64,000 nt of DNA from Viscum album (Eukaryota; Streptophyta; Magnoliopsida; Santalales; Viscaceae): assembly GCA_963277665.1 (NCBI GenBank), contig OY728120.1, forward strand, positions 425,884,138 through 425,948,137, read 5' to 3'. Below are positions 11,280 to 24,195 of the stretch, in pieces. The notes beneath the pieces were generated by a model, which made no database searches, was not told the origin of the DNA, and saw only the letters and a list, made by a program, of their open reading frames with translations. How positions within the stretch are numbered: the first letter of the stretch is position 1; each line of letters begins with the position of its first letter. Position numbers and translations under genes: made by a program.

Positions 11280-12620
11280 TAATAATAGGAGTTATAGAGT
11301 AATTGTGTTGAGTCATATGATGCATCTTCTAGAAAAATGTTCAAAAGGAATGTTTCTCTAATGAAAAACATTAGTGACTTCCCTGAACATGGGAATTTAG
11401 CTGGATAGAACACTTACACAGGTTTGGCTTTTCTGGTTTGTAACATTTATTTTGAGCCAAAATGGATACCTCATATTAGAAAATGGTATTGATTGTGTAA
11501 TCGATGATTTATCGATGCATCTCATAGATTTTAGCTGAACAAGTCAAAATTCAGTGGATTCATTTTTCATAGACCACCTCCAAATTTTAAAATTAGTTTT
11601 GAAGTATTGTAACAAAATGAAAATGTTGATTTTTTTGGGAATGTGCATCATTTTAATGATAATGGGAAATGAGTTCAATGTGCACCATCAAGTGAAATCA
11701 AAAGGTAAAAATGGAAGAAAAAAATCATATTTTTCAAACTTCTGTATTTGGAATTTAACTTGTTGGGGAATAATCATGTTGTGAAGAATATTGAGAAGAT
11801 TTTCGGTGAAAATTTGATCTTCACATAGATTAATGAGCATGGAAAGTTGAAGGATCATCTCAATGATCGGAAATACGTACAATCAATGAACATGAAGTGT
11901 GATATATGGCTAGATGAAAATGAAAAGTATTCTCTGGAAATTTTTTCAACAAAAAATAGGGATAAATATAAATTCCTTAAAATTATAAAATATGTGAAGG
12001 TATTTTATGGGAATTCAAGTAACATCTCAAGGTGTGTCCACCTAAAGCTTCTTAGGCTACATGGATTGAAAAGAAATGATTCACAGATTGTTTTACAGCA
12101 GTTACTACCATTTTAATTGCATACATTATTACATGAAAAAGTGACTACTATTGTACTACAATTATACACATTTTTAGAAAAATATTTGAGAAAACTATAC
12201 ATCCACTTCATCCTGACAACCTTTAGGAGATATTTGTATTGACACTTTTTGAAATGTAGATGATATTTCCTCTGTCGTTTTTTTGTGTCATGATGGTTTT
12301 AACTGTGCATTTGGTTGAGGAAGATAAATTAGGAGGCCCCGTACATTATTGATGGATGTATCCAATTGGGAGGTACTTTATTTATATTTTTTTATTTCTA
12401 TAAACAAGTCTTGATAGTTCATTAAATATATAATTATGTTTTTTTATTTTATTTCAAAGATATCTTGGGGATTTGAAATCGTACATGAAAAATAAAGCTC
12501 AAACTGAAGGAACTATTTTTGAAGGTTATTTGGATGAGGAGTGTCTTAACTTTTGTTCTAGATCCATTTATGATATTTAGAAAATATTCAATCGAGTTGG
12601 ACATGCTGACGACACATCAA
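11280..12620 (+). pseudogene. CACTA transposase, middle and C-terminal exons, fragmented
   Basis: Successive frames carry landmarks in order: VESYDASSRKMFKRNVSLMK then ISDFPEHGNLAG at about 11,307-11,402 ('v.tyDas....F.LraallwtinDfPaygnlsG'); KSYFSNFCIWNL near 11,730 ('siffeLpYW..l'); NSSNISRCVHLKLL with QIVLQQLLPF at 12,013-12,113; HLVEEDKLGGPVHY-like sequence near 12,310-12,345; and YLGDLKSYMKNKAQTEGTIF then EGYLDEECLNFCSR at 12,463-12,565, the well-known 'yl..lK.yvrNrarpEGsIaegY..eEc.tFcsrY' motif. Stops and frameshifts separate these. Confidence 0.85.
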
Positions 12621-12959
12621 ATCAATCTCAAATACATGGGAAATCAATAATCATTCCTCTAATTGGCTGATCAGTTGGGATGAGCTCAAATGTTACCCTA
12701 ACAGAAATAGAATTTTTATAGGAACATAGATATGTGATGCATAATAGTCAAATTTAAGATCTATTTATTGAAGATTTGAGGATAGAAAAAATCAACGAAT
12801 GATAGGATGAACACTAAATGAGAAAGATATAACAAAATTTGTTAATAAAGAGCTTACAGAATGGTTTGCAAGACGTGTATATTTATAAATATTTCAATCA
12901 ATATGGATATTAGGTTTATACATATATTTTATAAATATAATCATCTATATTACTTTTTT

Positions 12960-13721
12960 TAGATCATGAATGCTGATACTCGGGCAGAGTTGTCAGAATA
13001 TTTGATGTTTCTTTCTTGAGGTCCTCTAAAACAAGTTATAAATTTCGATACTTACAATGTGAATGGATTTAGATTCCTTACATTTGGTCTGGAAGAGGGT
13101 TTGAAAACAAAGATTAGTGGCATATTTATGTTTGATGAAGTGGGATACTATGAAAAGTCAACAGATATTATTGAATTAAACTACCACGATCATTTTTAGA
13201 TTGTTTTATTAAAATAAAATTGGGTGGATATTATTAGGGGTGTTAAAATAGATTCCCTGCAATTTACTTCTGTGAACTTCTCTCACTTGATAGATGTTGG
13301 TGACTGTAAACTAAATGATGCATATATCTTATCATTGCAAGTGAAAATGTTATATTATGTGAAATATATCATGTATTAAGGGTGGAGTGTAGTTGCTCAT
13401 GTAAAACAAATAGACTTGTATGATATGGGTGATGAAGTGGAAGATTTGACCTCCGACCATGAATCTCATCAACAACAAAAAGAATACTTATTTTTCCCTC
13501 ATGATATTGAAAATATTAGTCTTTCAAGGGTGGATGAGTTAGATATAGTAATGATGGAGATGGAAACTGACATTATTGAAGGGAAAAATGACTATATGTG
13601 TAGTTATACATTAATTTTTAACCAATTATTTCCTTTATACAATCATTCATTATCAATGTTATATATATTTTGTGTGATAGTACTGTTCATCTGTTATCAA
13701 TTATATTTTTTTTCTACATGA
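12960..13721 (+). pseudogene. CACTA transposase C-terminal DUF4216-type region
   Basis: Reads LNYHDHF, KSTDIIELNY and YYVKY fragments that follow the DUF4216 pattern ('YyG.l.dIieldY......vvlFkC.WvD' and later 'pFilasqa.qvfYv.D....gW.vv'). At 13,416-13,721 an open stretch begins YDMGDEVEDLTSDHESHQQQ, the usual acidic tail after this domain. This module ends TNP2-type proteins in many plant CACTA elements. Confidence 0.75.
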
Positions 13722-13771
13722 ACTTTTTGAAATATATGTTCTGAACTTAATATTATTTTATTAAATGATAG

Positions 13772-14640
13772 GAATGCCAAAGAGGAAGAGATATACTTCC
13801 ATTCAAAGTTGAAATTACATTGAACACACCGATAGATGATGATACATCTATCTCTCTCTCTACAACATCTAAGATGCCATATTCTTCCCCCTACACCATC
13901 TCTCACACCCTCCATCCAAATCCCATTAGTAGGCCTATCAATGCCTTCCCATTCTGCTGCCTCATGAGTGAGGGAGTAGAGAGCCACACCTAGTTCTTCA
14001 TGGGGATATTAGAGGGTGACTGTTATATGTAAAAATTATAATATGAATAAATTTATTTCCCTTTTTTATACTAATAACCATTTTTTCATAAAACATTGAC
14101 ACAATGATACTACATAGAAAAATATGAAAAGTTCAGATGTATGAAATCTGACCAAACTAAAGATTGTCGTTCCATTTGATTCTAATGGGCTCCCTACTAG
14201 TGGTGAGTAGGTAAATAAAAAAATTTCAAAATCAGTTAGTTTGAAAACATTTTTTGGTATTAAGTTTGAATATAAATACAAAAAATTATTTAATTTTCAA
14301 TATAATTATCCTATAGGTGATGGTAGCAGGAAGTAGAGATAGATACAGAGAGTGTGACGAGAAATGTTAATCATCAGATAGCGATTAGTGGTGTTTTTGA
14401 TAATTCATAAAAATATGGAAAAATAGAGTTTGTTCATGTATCTTGTGTGACAGAGAGTATTCACATAACATTTTCATAACCAAGCATTTTAAGCCAAATA
14501 TGGTTTTAATAATGGGTTTACCTTTTTGGGTGATCTCCTTGTTTTAGAGGCATGGTGTCATTTTATAATACGAAAGATAGTTTCCCTTGACATATTTATT
14601 TATGATTATATTTTATGTGTGCACACCATAGGTTATATAT
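13772..14640 (+). pseudogene. Possible second CACTA gene, highly decayed
   Basis: An acceptor-like site (aaatgatag) precedes ATGCCAAAGAGGAAG, giving MPKRKRYTSIQS before a stop. At about 14,165-14,205 one frame reads IVVPFDSNGLPTS, which loosely resembles the 'v.fn..GqpvG' block of the second protein in En/Spm-type elements. The rest is not alignable by eye. It could equally be the C-terminus or 3' UTR of the first gene. Confidence 0.3.
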
Positions 14641-14724
14641 TCTAGGCATATGGTTTTTTCAGGGTACTGGGGCTGTAGAATTTGTAGCTGGTTTTTATTT
14701 TCAAATCAACATATAGTGGATGTT

Positions 14725-15090
14725 TAAACCACCACAAAAATTTATATTTTTTAGTCAGTGGTGGTTTAAAGTACCACTAATAAATGGTGTAGACCTATTT
14801 AGTGATCGATTTATTGGTTTTATCAGAGTTTTTACTTAAAAAAAAGGAAAGTGTTTAGTGGTGGTTTTAACTGCCGCTAAATACTTACCACATTTTCCTA
14901 CTAAAAACCACCACTAAAACTAATAAAACTCTCTCTAAATATGTTGTCTATGAATCTTACCAGAAACAACCACTAAATGGAAGAAACCACCACCTATTAG
15001 ATTCTAACACCTATTTTATTGGCCATTTCATGAAACTGTCTCAAAACCATATAGCAGAGGTTTAAACCACCACCATATAAAAAAAACCAC
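14725..15090 (+). repeat. CACTA right subterminal repeats
   Basis: Six or more copies, in both orientations, of AGTGGTGGTTT / AAACCACCACT (about 14,730, 14,756, 14,858, 14,922, 14,985 and 15,065). A single related copy (agcagtggttta) lies near the left end at about 6,510. Clustered short repeats next to the ends are where En/Spm transposase-associated proteins bind, so these are probable binding sites. Confidence 0.8.
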
Positions 15091-15464
15091 ATAAATTTAG
15101 TGATTTTATTATAGTGTGAGTTCAAAAAGAAGATTTATCAATTCCACTATATTGTTGGATACAATGGAATGAGAGGAACCATTATCAGATAAATAAGATA
15201 CTAAATATTAAGCAATGATAATGGTACCTCTCATTAGCATAAGACTTGTAATAGCTTCCACTGGAGATTTTTTTCACCGCATGAAGAAGATTGAATCTTA
15301 ATTTTTGTGGCTAGAGCCCCTTTATTCTTGAATCATATGACTATTGTTGAGTTCCCCTTAGTACTAACGATCCTTCAACACTATATGTAGTGGTAAAAAC
15401 ATGAGAAAACCTCTTTTAAATTTACTCAAAATATACAAGAGATATGACTCATTGGTTCCTCAGA

Positions 15465-16360
15465 GAAAGCATCTTTTGTGTGCCCAAACTTGACACACTA
15501 ATAACATGTAAGAGAACCTATATTGATAGGAGGGGTATTATATTAATATCCAATACCTTGTGTTTATAATGAAACTAATCATGCTTCCAATTACCTTTAA
15601 TGGAACCACTGAAACCACTACTAAGAGTAGCAGAAACTCCCTTCAATAGTGAATTCCCTTCCAAGTCAAGCTCCACCATCAATTCTCTATCCACAACATT
15701 CTTATATGAGGTGAGTTTTAGTGTATAAAATTGGGATCAAATATCTAGTAAATGACCCATATCAAATATCTATAATTTCAGCTACTTATTTTATACCACC
15801 TTAGGTGGTAAGTGAACAAGTTGAGGAAATAGATTAGCATACTGAGTCAAAACTCAGTTATGTTGCTCATGTTTAAGGAACTCCATCAATTTAGACAAAA
15901 CCATTGACTCTAGATAAAAATTTTCTATAAAAAGAATACTAAATTATTTCCACTATAAGGCCACATTATTCCACATCTCAACTATAGAAAACCACCACCT
16001 TATTCTAGGCCCATAGAGCTTGAAATTAGGACATTTCACCTTAGAATTATCATTCATCTCCAATAATTTGAAGAGATCCTCAACCTTCTTTAACCAATTC
16101 TCCAACACCTGAGAATCATTGGCACCCTAAAGGTATGTTGGTTTGAGTTGAAGAATCATTTGGGAACGATCTCTTTTACCCATCATCAACGGCACAACCA
16201 TTGTATCCCTATCAAGAATATATGTCTCTACCTAGAACATATCCTGGACCACATGAAATATAACCTCTACAAGGTTTTGATCAATTGGGGGGGGGTTCAC
16301 TTTTTATAGTTCATCAGCAGCTCCCTCTCCAGGTATATTCAAATGTATTCTTGGGGGCAT
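15465..16360 (-). pseudogene. Gypsy1 gag (capsid/nucleocapsid), degraded
   Basis: The minus-strand start MPPRIHLNIPGEG at 16,360 has the MPPR opening common in plant gypsy gag. At about 15,990-16,150 it reads SQVLENWLKKVEDLF ... RIRWWFSI, the Retrotrans_gag core ('a..Wl..ie.if......k...a...L.g.A..WW'). At 15,465-15,506 is a decayed CCHC knuckle: C-Y-stop-C-V-K-F-G-H-T-K-D-A-F, keeping C-x2-C-x4-H but with the last Cys lost. A 9-G run at 16,287-16,295 interrupts the early part. The CACTA transposon begins right after the knuckle region, separating gag from protease. Confidence 0.8.
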
Positions 16361-16566
16361 GATACTACACAATGTTAAGCAAAACATTAGTCAGGATACA
16401 TGATATTATCTAATATATCAAGAGGAAATAAATGGGATTATAAAAAACCAAATCAATGATAACTAAAAGTCTAGAATTAAACCATTAAATTCCATGCAAG
16501 ACACATTCCCCAAAATACCATGGTAACTCAAGGCTTGTTATGATGATAAATGGCCATGAACTCACT

Positions 16567-18866
16567 CATAACGTACCCCCAAAGTCCCAAAAATCATGTA
16601 CTAAACTACATACAAAAACCAAGGAGGAGGTTAAACCACTTTTGATTCAAATTTTCATGAACCAACCAAGATAAACTTGTACACTAATACCTGATTCATC
16701 CCTCACATGACTCAATTGGTGTTCCAAATTCCCATGGGTTGGAGTCAATCCCCACCGAATTTATAAATTTTAAGAGGGAATGATTTTTTCCACAAGATTT
16801 ACAAACAAATTAGAGTAGAATATTAAAAATAGTCATTATTTTAAATTGTATAAAAGTGTAAAAGTCCCCAAAACACATTGAATCAAGTCTCAAAGACAAA
16901 AAGAAAACTTACCACAACTAGTGGATCAAAAAATCCATCATGTGTTTCCAAATACTGAAGGTCCAGGATATCAGGTACAACCTCCATATTTGAGTAGTTC
17001 CTTTCATTTTCCTAGACTATACATAATGAAATATACAAACATCAAAAGAAAAAAGTTTGGGTGTGAGCTAAAATCCTTGTAGGATTTCACAAATCATTTC
17101 CTAAGTAGCCCATATTAGATAAACCATTCATTATTAAAGTAAAAAAAACATGCTATTGAAACATTTTCACAATTCATATCAAAACTTGCTTAAAGGAATA
17201 TATCAAATGAATTTTAAAAAATAGGCACAACATCATTACATCATAGAAGGAATAATAAATAATATTTTACAAATAGGAATGAATAACGCATTTATCAAAA
17301 GAGTTCATGAAGAATGAATTCCATAAAATCTTACATGAGTAAAATATCCGCATCATAAAGAATGACAAGTCATTTTCAATCATAGAACCATGGTTATAAG
17401 ACATAGGGGTAGGATTTATATGTATTCACCCACATATTTGTGAAGTAAGATATCTAATGTGCACAAGTAATATCCCTATGGAAGAAAATGGGAATATCCT
17501 CAAGGACTAATCTTCATTTCGTCAAGTATTTTAGAGTCCATAACATTGTTAATTTATTTCCAAGTTAAGCTAATACATGCCTAGCGTGTGCTCTTCCTAA
17601 TCAACTACCCAGTCACCCATGCCGTTTGAGGTAAATCAATCAATTTACAAGGGGGGTTTAATTAGTTTAAAAAACATTTAAAACATCATTTCATTCAACC
17701 CAAAATTCAAAACATGCTTTTAATTTCAAAAACTATTCTCAACGGGTTTTTAAAAAAACTCATGTCATTATTTAAAAAACAAACATCACAAAGGTTTTAT
17801 AAAAAATTCATGCCATTATTTTCAAAAATGACATAATTTTTTTAAATCAAAATTCATTGAAACTTCCCATTGAAAATAAAAATATATTTCATGACTTTCA
17901 ATTTTATCAAAAACCTATAAACAGTCATACTTTCAGTTCAATAAGGATTTTCTAAAAATCAATACCCCACATATAATATTTCATTACAACTGTTCCATTT
18001 CAATGTCCATTTATCGAATAATACATAAATATTTAGAAATTTAATTGAAACCCAAATTAAAATATAATAATCAAAGGGATTAAATAAAAGTAATATCTTC
18101 CAAAACTACCTACCTTGGTAAAATTATTGCAAGATACCAATGAGAGGTTCACAAGGAGAAATAAGGTATGCTACTACAAATCTAGGTGGCTCTGCGGTGT
18201 AAGCTAGGTGTTACTATTTGGAGGCGTACAATAATAAACAACCATGGAATATGGTGAAATACAATGGCTAAATGGTGCATTAGAAGAGAAAACCATGACA
18301 CAAGAAGTGATATAATGTCATACACACTTTTCCACATGGTGTAATGCGGGGTGGAGTGTGAAACAACTCTATATTAGTCCTTAAAATATTTGGAACCACC
18401 CCAAGTGTGTGGAATAAAATGTATATAAACGGGTTTATGTTTTGGTTTGAAAAACCACTGATAACTTCCTCATGAAAAACTAAAATGATTAACTAGATCA
18501 ACTTTGTGATAGTATAATAAAATAAATAACTCCCGAAGCTTTAACATCTAAATACTCACCTAAAAAATAAATAGAACAACCTTTGATGCATGGTATAAGA
18601 AAATACAAGGAAGATATTCTCTAAAAGTCCTCCAGGGAAACGGCTGAGACAAAGACTCTAAAGGCTGAGGCGACCATGAAACAACCATTCCCTCTAAGGC
18701 ACAGCTTCAACCTACTATGTTGAAGCCACTACCCCGACAACACAACCCATTACTCTGTGGAATGGTATTGGGTATTGCGGTGCGGTACTATGAATGTTAT
18801 CAAAAAAATATATTTAAGATTCCACTATATTTTTGAAGCCTAACATCCCTTTCACAGCCATTGATC
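16567..18866 (-). repeat. Gypsy1 5' LTR, main part
   Basis: The left border at about 16,567 (cataacgtacccccaaag) lines up with other Tekay-like LTR 3' ends read in reverse (TGTAATGTCCCCAACC at 60,859). Inside, gggtgtgagctaaaatcc near 17,058 parallels gggtgtgagaaaaactc near 61,353. The LTR is cut at 18,866 by the copia-type array and appears to resume at 32,091-32,175, giving about 2.4 kb in all, similar to Del-type LTRs. The TATA box is at 18,421. No coding sequence is seen here. Confidence 0.6.
18421..18429 (-). promoter_or_regulatory. TATA box of the gypsy1 LTR
   Basis: Minus-strand TTTATATAC, about 520 bp from the proposed LTR start at 32,175 once the array is removed. Sequence call only. 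Confidence 0.35.
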
Positions 18867-21034
18867 TGTAAGTTCCCACTCCTTATATTGTATCACTGAG
18901 AGGGAGAGGGGGTGAATCAGTGATACATTTTTCTTTTTTGTTTCAATTGAAACAACCTTGGCCTCCTGTTAAAGATTCAATTCGCTATTGAAATAAATTC
19001 AAATACACATCTATAGGAATACAACAATTTACAAGGTTCACTATTCAATAAGAATATCTACATGCATGGTATTTTTTGGAGACAATACAATACCATATAA
19101 TTAAATAGAAAATGATACTTGGATTACCATGAGTAGGATATACCCTTATACTCATGAAGTACTTTGAAAACAATCCCCAAGTGTGTGTGCACCCTATTAG
19201 CACGAATAGGGAAAACAACTTGTGAGTAATAATTCACGTTACCTGTGATTTTTTTAATTAAAAAAATGTATTCCATTGAAATAAAATTATTCAATTTCAT
19301 ACCTAAATGAAATTTAAGAACCTCCTGGGCATTTTGGTAAAAAACTCATTCAGAATTTTCCAGGTCTGATCTTCATAGACCGATTCTTCTGAGTTTGATT
19401 ATCCCTAATAAAATTCTCTCAATCCGATTTTTAGATAGAATACAATAGAAATTAATTAGAACCACTTTAATTTATGAGTATGAAAAACTTAGTACGATAC
19501 TTCCATAGTCTGAGAAACCCAATATAGAAATACCAAATCTAATTAATCTAGCACAATACGATGATCAACAGAATACGGCATTATTATTGTTGAAATGTAT
19601 TCAATACAAAACAAAATAGTATCGCATCCTCTCAATAAAAAATTATAACTTCTCTATCTACTATGGTGAATAGTTTTTCATATTAAAAAAATAACCTTGT
19701 ACATTATGCATTTTAAAGTTGAGACAAAACAGGTTTAGGTGGGAATCCCAAAATATTTCACGCTCAACTAAATTCAATGAAACCAAATTTTCTCAGGAAA
19801 TCTCAAAGAAATTATGAATTCGTCAACGCTTATCAATTCTTCTCAAATTTTCAACAATATTCATATATTCTTATCTAAATTCCCATATTTATTGTTAGTA
19901 TGATTTCAATTACTGGGTCTGACTTCAATTGCTAAGACCGATTTCAATTGAATGTCGAGCTCCCCCTTGAAAGCACATCTATAAAAATCCTTCTTCTCTA
20001 CTCTTGACCCACTTAATATAAAAGGAATGTTCTTATACTATTCCCTCAACCCAGTTGAAACACCACTTTAATGATAGAAAAAGTAAATCAACTCTTGAAC
20101 CACTTGATGAATACATTTTAAAACAAACTAGAGTATGATCCTTTATAGATATGATCATTTCTGGGTATGATCATTTCTGGTTATGATATTTTCCTTCTTG
20201 ATCCTTAATATGATAATCCTGACAATGATCATCTTGGGTATGATCATTATAGGTATGAAATGTTTTTATATCATCAGATGGAATACATGATGCTACAGTA
20301 AATCGACACCACCTCTTCAATCAGCACTACCTCTTCAATCGACACCACCTCTTCAATCAGAACCACCTCTTCTTAATAAACCCAGATACAATTATTTTGA
20401 AAAACAATTGGTATCAATTCTTTCCTTATTCCACTCAAATATGATAAATCTGGGTACGATATTTTCCAATCGGTAGTATCTCATTCTGTCCCCCTTTCTT
20501 CCATCAAGCATTCGTCACAAGTTCTCAATTAAACTTATGATTTATGATAATTCCAAAACAACAAATCATCTTCACATTTAATTAATCTGAGCAACATAGA
20601 CTCCAATTCTTCATCAAAATATTCACTTCATTATCATTGTATTCAGAGTGAATTTAATGAAAATCAATTCCTCATTACAATCTTCTCCCATTCTGTACCC
20701 AAGGAAAGTCTGATCAAAACCTTTTCTTCTAAAAAACATATTTCTTTATGATAGAAATTCACAGTGAGTGTGATTCTCTTGAAAACATGATTCTTATTTT
20801 ATTGAAAAACATGAGTATAATTATTTTTGAAACCAATACTATTCTTGCTTAAAAAATGTGATTTAGAATTACTTTCTTCATTCCTAGAACAACATATCAC
20901 CCAAAAACATCTTTCTGAATATGATGGAAATTATATCTGAATTCCAATACGTCATCTTTCTCAGAATAATTTATTTCTTCATCATATCGATCGATTGAAA
21001 AAAAATACAACCAAAACACAACTTAGGCCTAAGA
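18867..21034 (-). repeat. Copia-type LTR A (3' LTR of unit 1)
   Basis: The left end is TGTAAGTTCCC with TGTATCACTGAGAGGG 22 bp inside; the right end is ggcctaaga, a decayed version of ggtcctaaca seen in LTR C. It shares ordered landmarks with LTRs B and C: gtgatacattttt, acaaggttcactattcaat, the paired 'gattattctgag' units, gaatgttgagctcccccttgaaagc, repeated 'caccacctcttcaatc' units, and ttccatcaagc. Read on the minus strand it starts TCTTAGG and ends CTTACA. Confidence 0.85.
20305..20375 (+). repeat. Short tandem repeat in the copia-type LTR
   Basis: About 17-20-bp units CACCACCTCTTCAATCRGM repeated three to four times; the equivalent blocks are 25,826-25,890 in LTR B and 31,377-31,430 in LTR C, so the tandem block predates amplification of the array. 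Confidence 0.75.
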
Positions 21035-21046
21035 ATCCCCCCTCCA
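21035..21046 (-). promoter_or_regulatory. Polypurine tract of unit 1
   Basis: Minus-strand TGGAGGGGGGAT directly abuts the start of LTR A, the expected position and composition of the plus-strand primer. In unit 2 the equivalent site (next to 26,552) has decayed to ggtgtagac. Confidence 0.7.
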
Positions 21047-21859
21047 TTTGTATATGTTTTCAATACACACTTCAATCACTTCAACCAAATGAAAACAATA
21101 TGTGGAATCATTTTTTATTTTCTCTATTCCTTTCATGCTCCCCTTATTTCTTTCATATATCCCCCTTTCTCTTATCTCTACCACTTATTGACAATCAAAT
21201 TTAAAGGGGCCATCAGGATAAGTTTACCCCTACTGAAAAATGATATCCATTTCTAGGGGTTGGAAATATTATTCAACCTATGTATCAGAAGAGTTTCTTA
21301 ACAAAGAACCATTAACAAAACAACTCTAATTCTATGTGGGTGAACCAGATGTAAAAAAATAGTGTATAAAAAAGGTGATAAATTTTGTCCATAACATAAT
21401 TTTCATGTAGTACTCTTTTTATTATTCTTCCAACATTCTCATGGTTAGGTAAATCCTTGAAATAATTTGTTCGAGATAAAAGTAAGCTACACCCATCCCA
21501 ATAGACACATCAGAATATTCAGGTGTATAAAAGAAAAACTTTTCAAAACCTTATATTCTTCATAACCTCATCGCTATCTTTTGCAAGAATAGTAAGAGGA
21601 TTATCAATTCCAACTTCCTTATTTATACTCCTTAAATTCCTGTCATGTTAGCACAAGTATACAAATTTTTTGGGAATAAGGAAGAACCTAAATTGTTCCT
21701 TAGAAACAACAATCTAACTAAGAATCCTATCATAGTCTTCACTTCTTCTTCCTATTGAATTTTTCATTAGATATTCTTTATTAATTCTTTTCATCCTTTT
21801 TAGCATTTGTAACAAAATTATTCATATCTGTAGAGTCTTCTGATGAGGATGTCTACTTT

Positions 21860-22419
21860 TCTTCTTCTTTGGTAATATACTTGATACAATCAGTTTGTAC
21901 CATCTCTTCAATTCCTATATTTTGTTCAAGAAAGATAGTTAAACAAATTTTGATACCATTCACTTCTTTCTCATATCCACAATTTGGTGATACCTTTTTG
22001 GTCTACATTTTTTTATCTTCAGAAGTCTGTTTCTTCCTCTCTTCTTTCACTGACTTTTGTGCTTCTTATAATTTCCTTTCCATGTCAATGTGTTCTGCCC
22101 AGACCACTAAACACTCTTTCTTTTTGGACTCATTTGATCTGTTTTTCTTAACATCCAAAGCATCTGACTTCAGATAATTTTTTTAGAAACTTTTGTTGTG
22201 TCGGCTACAAAACAATACTTTCATTTTTATGGTTTTTAGGATGATCACATCTTCCAAAAATATTTTCTAATAGTTGGAACCAATTTTCAATCTTTACTCC
22301 ATTCTTCTCATGTTTCTTCCAAACAACCTTATCAGTCTTCTTTCATTAGGGTGATTGAATCCCCATAAATTGTTTCCTTCCATAACCTATGGGGTAATAT
22401 AATTTTTTTGGCTGAACCA
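21860..22419 (-). pseudogene. Charged region downstream of the copia gag knuckle, unit 1
   Basis: Minus-strand translation reads KSDALDVKKNRSNESKKKEC then LVVWAEHIDMERKL, followed by Lys/Glu/Ser-rich sequence. The second unit has the counterpart (EVKKNKYVEFKKKECLVIWK then EHIDKMKL-like) at 27,590-27,720. Conservation at the protein level between the units indicates that it was coding, yet it is not protease, integrase or RT. I do not recognise the domain; it may be a coiled-coil extension of gag. Confidence 0.45.
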
Positions 22420-22461
22420 ACACATATTTATAATGTGTCCAAATCCCCCACAATACCAGCA
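22420..22461 (-). pseudogene. Copia-type gag CCHC zinc knuckle, unit 1
   Basis: Reads CWYCGGFGHIINMC, a perfect C-x2-C-x4-H-x4-C nucleocapsid knuckle that binds nucleic acid. The second unit preserves the surrounding DNA (27,930-27,990), but its Cys and His codons are mutated. Confidence 0.85.
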
Positions 22462-24195
22462 ATATCTATAGAAAGAGTACATTCCTCTAAAACTCCCATA
22501 CTATCCATAATTGTGAATACATCTCTCAACCAACTTCTTCTATTTATTTTCTTAGTCACCAACAATTCTATTACCAATAAAATTATTCATTCTCTTTTTT
22601 GATATATAGGAACAATAATTGTTTGAAAATTTTCCATATTCTGATTGTTTCGAAACATTTTTGGACTCATGTTATTTTGTATCTTCTGAATTCCCATCCT
22701 TGTTGGTTTTGACCACATCTAAGACATTATCATCTTTCTACTTTTTAGTAACAATTATGTCCTTCTACTCACTATTTCAAAGTAAATTTTGTTGAACCTC
22801 ATCTGGTTCCTAATTATGAGAAATTTTACTAACTTCAATGATAGAATTTTTAAAACATGTTTTCCTCAATTCGGATTTAGATAACTTTTATTGGACACAT
22901 TTTGACTCTTCTTCCTTTGCTTTCAGATTTACCTCTATATGATTATTATGATTCTTTTCTTCATCAATATATTTCATTAAATCTTTAATCCCTAACAACA
23001 TCTTTTTCTTCTCTTCTTATTTATTTCCTTGAATTGTTGAGAAACATTCATCTTCAAAATCCTGGTTTTTTTTCAATTCTTCTGATCTTTCTCAAGTATT
23101 ATTTCAACTCTTCTTACAAATGTATTTCATGTTTTATTTCTTCTTCATCATAAATGACACTTCCAAATTCTTCACCATTCATTATTTAAATAAATGTATT
23201 TTCCTTATCATGTTCAATTAATTTTTCATATTCAGTTTCACATTCTTCTTCATCTAAATAACAAATACATTCACTTATTGAAAAAATTAACTCATTAACT
23301 ATTTTAATAAATGTGTGGTATTCACGGTCATTTGTAACCTCCTCACTATCATCTTCCTTAGACAAAATTATTATCCTATTGGATTTGGATAAATTCTTAT
23401 CTTTCCTCAGGGATTTTTTTCTTTATTACCCCTTTTCTTCCAAGATCTTTTGGGCATTCTTTCTTCTTTTTCACTTTCTTTTTCATCACCTTCTTCTTCA
23501 TTAACTCTTTGAGGAAAATTGGAAACAAAATTCCCAATGACTCCACATCCAAAAATTTTATTTTATACCTTGTTGAACCTCCTTTCACATTTTTAGAAAA
23601 CAAGGATAAAATATCATTAGGTTTTTTACATACCACATTTTTTAAATCAGAATCTCCATTTTCTTATTCTTCAATAATTTTCTTTTATTTCTTGGAAGCC
23701 TTGAAAGAAAATTCTCAATCAACTTTAGTTTTTTCCTTTGATATAATTATCCCTTCTCATTTCATATGTAATGAGAGCAGTATGAAAATCATCAAGAGAC
23801 AATGTTTCTGGAACTCTATCTTCCAATGAAGAAACCTTGGAATCAAACTTGTCTGGAAGAATTATCAATATATTTTCAATAATAGTAGAATCTTTTAACT
23901 TTTCAGAAATACATCTGATAGTGCTCACAATTTCATTAACCCTGGTAAAGAAGTCATTGATAGATTCATGCTCACCCATCTTGAGGTCTCCATACCTCAA
24001 TGTACATATTTGTAACTTTTCCTTCTACACTTTTGTATTTCCCTTATAATTTTTATTTAGCTTATCCTAGATTCCTTTGGCAGTGGAAACTCTTTTTACT
24101 CTCAAAAACTCACTTTCATAATGTTATTAGAGTAAATAATTCTTTGATCATCCATAATTCTCAAGATTTTTTATCTACTTTTGTGAGAATATAAT
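22462..24195 (-). pseudogene. Copia-type gag (UBN2 family), unit 1, degraded
   Basis: From about 24,195 the minus strand reads AKGI-x-DKLNKNYKGNTKV, then in the open frame 24,000-23,725 LRYGDLKMGEHESINDFFTR, VNEIVSTIRCISEKLKDSTI, LPDKFDSKVSSLE and LITYEMRRDN. These follow the UBN2 gag pattern ('aWd.L...y.g......l...f..lkM.e.E.i..f..r....vn.l...g......iv.kiL.sLP..f...v..ie'). Downstream come basic and acidic low-complexity stretches (KKKVMKKKVKKKKE; DEEECETEYEKL), as in other copia gags of this group, ending at the knuckle at 22,461-22,420. Stops break the frame. Confidence 0.85.

Larger units (their letters stand above)
6472..15116 (+). mobile_element. CACTA (En/Spm) DNA transposon, 8,645 bp, degenerate
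   Basis: Ends are CACTACACCAAAATCAGTG on the left and, read inward from the right, CACTATAATAAAATCACTA; both start CACTA. The flanks are tga (6,469-6,471) and tga (15,117-15,119), the 3-bp target duplication typical of this superfamily. The interior carries a TNP2-type transposase relic (9,971-13,721), a C-rich tract after the left end and clustered subterminal repeats before the right end. It splits gypsy1 between gag and protease. Because the transposase is riddled with stops, it can no longer be autonomous. Confidence 0.92.

Noticed and set aside
21869..24194. Plus-strand open frames of 64-106 codons as host genes
   Set aside because: They are antisense to the copia-type gag; the minus strand shows the UBN2 and CCHC motifs.
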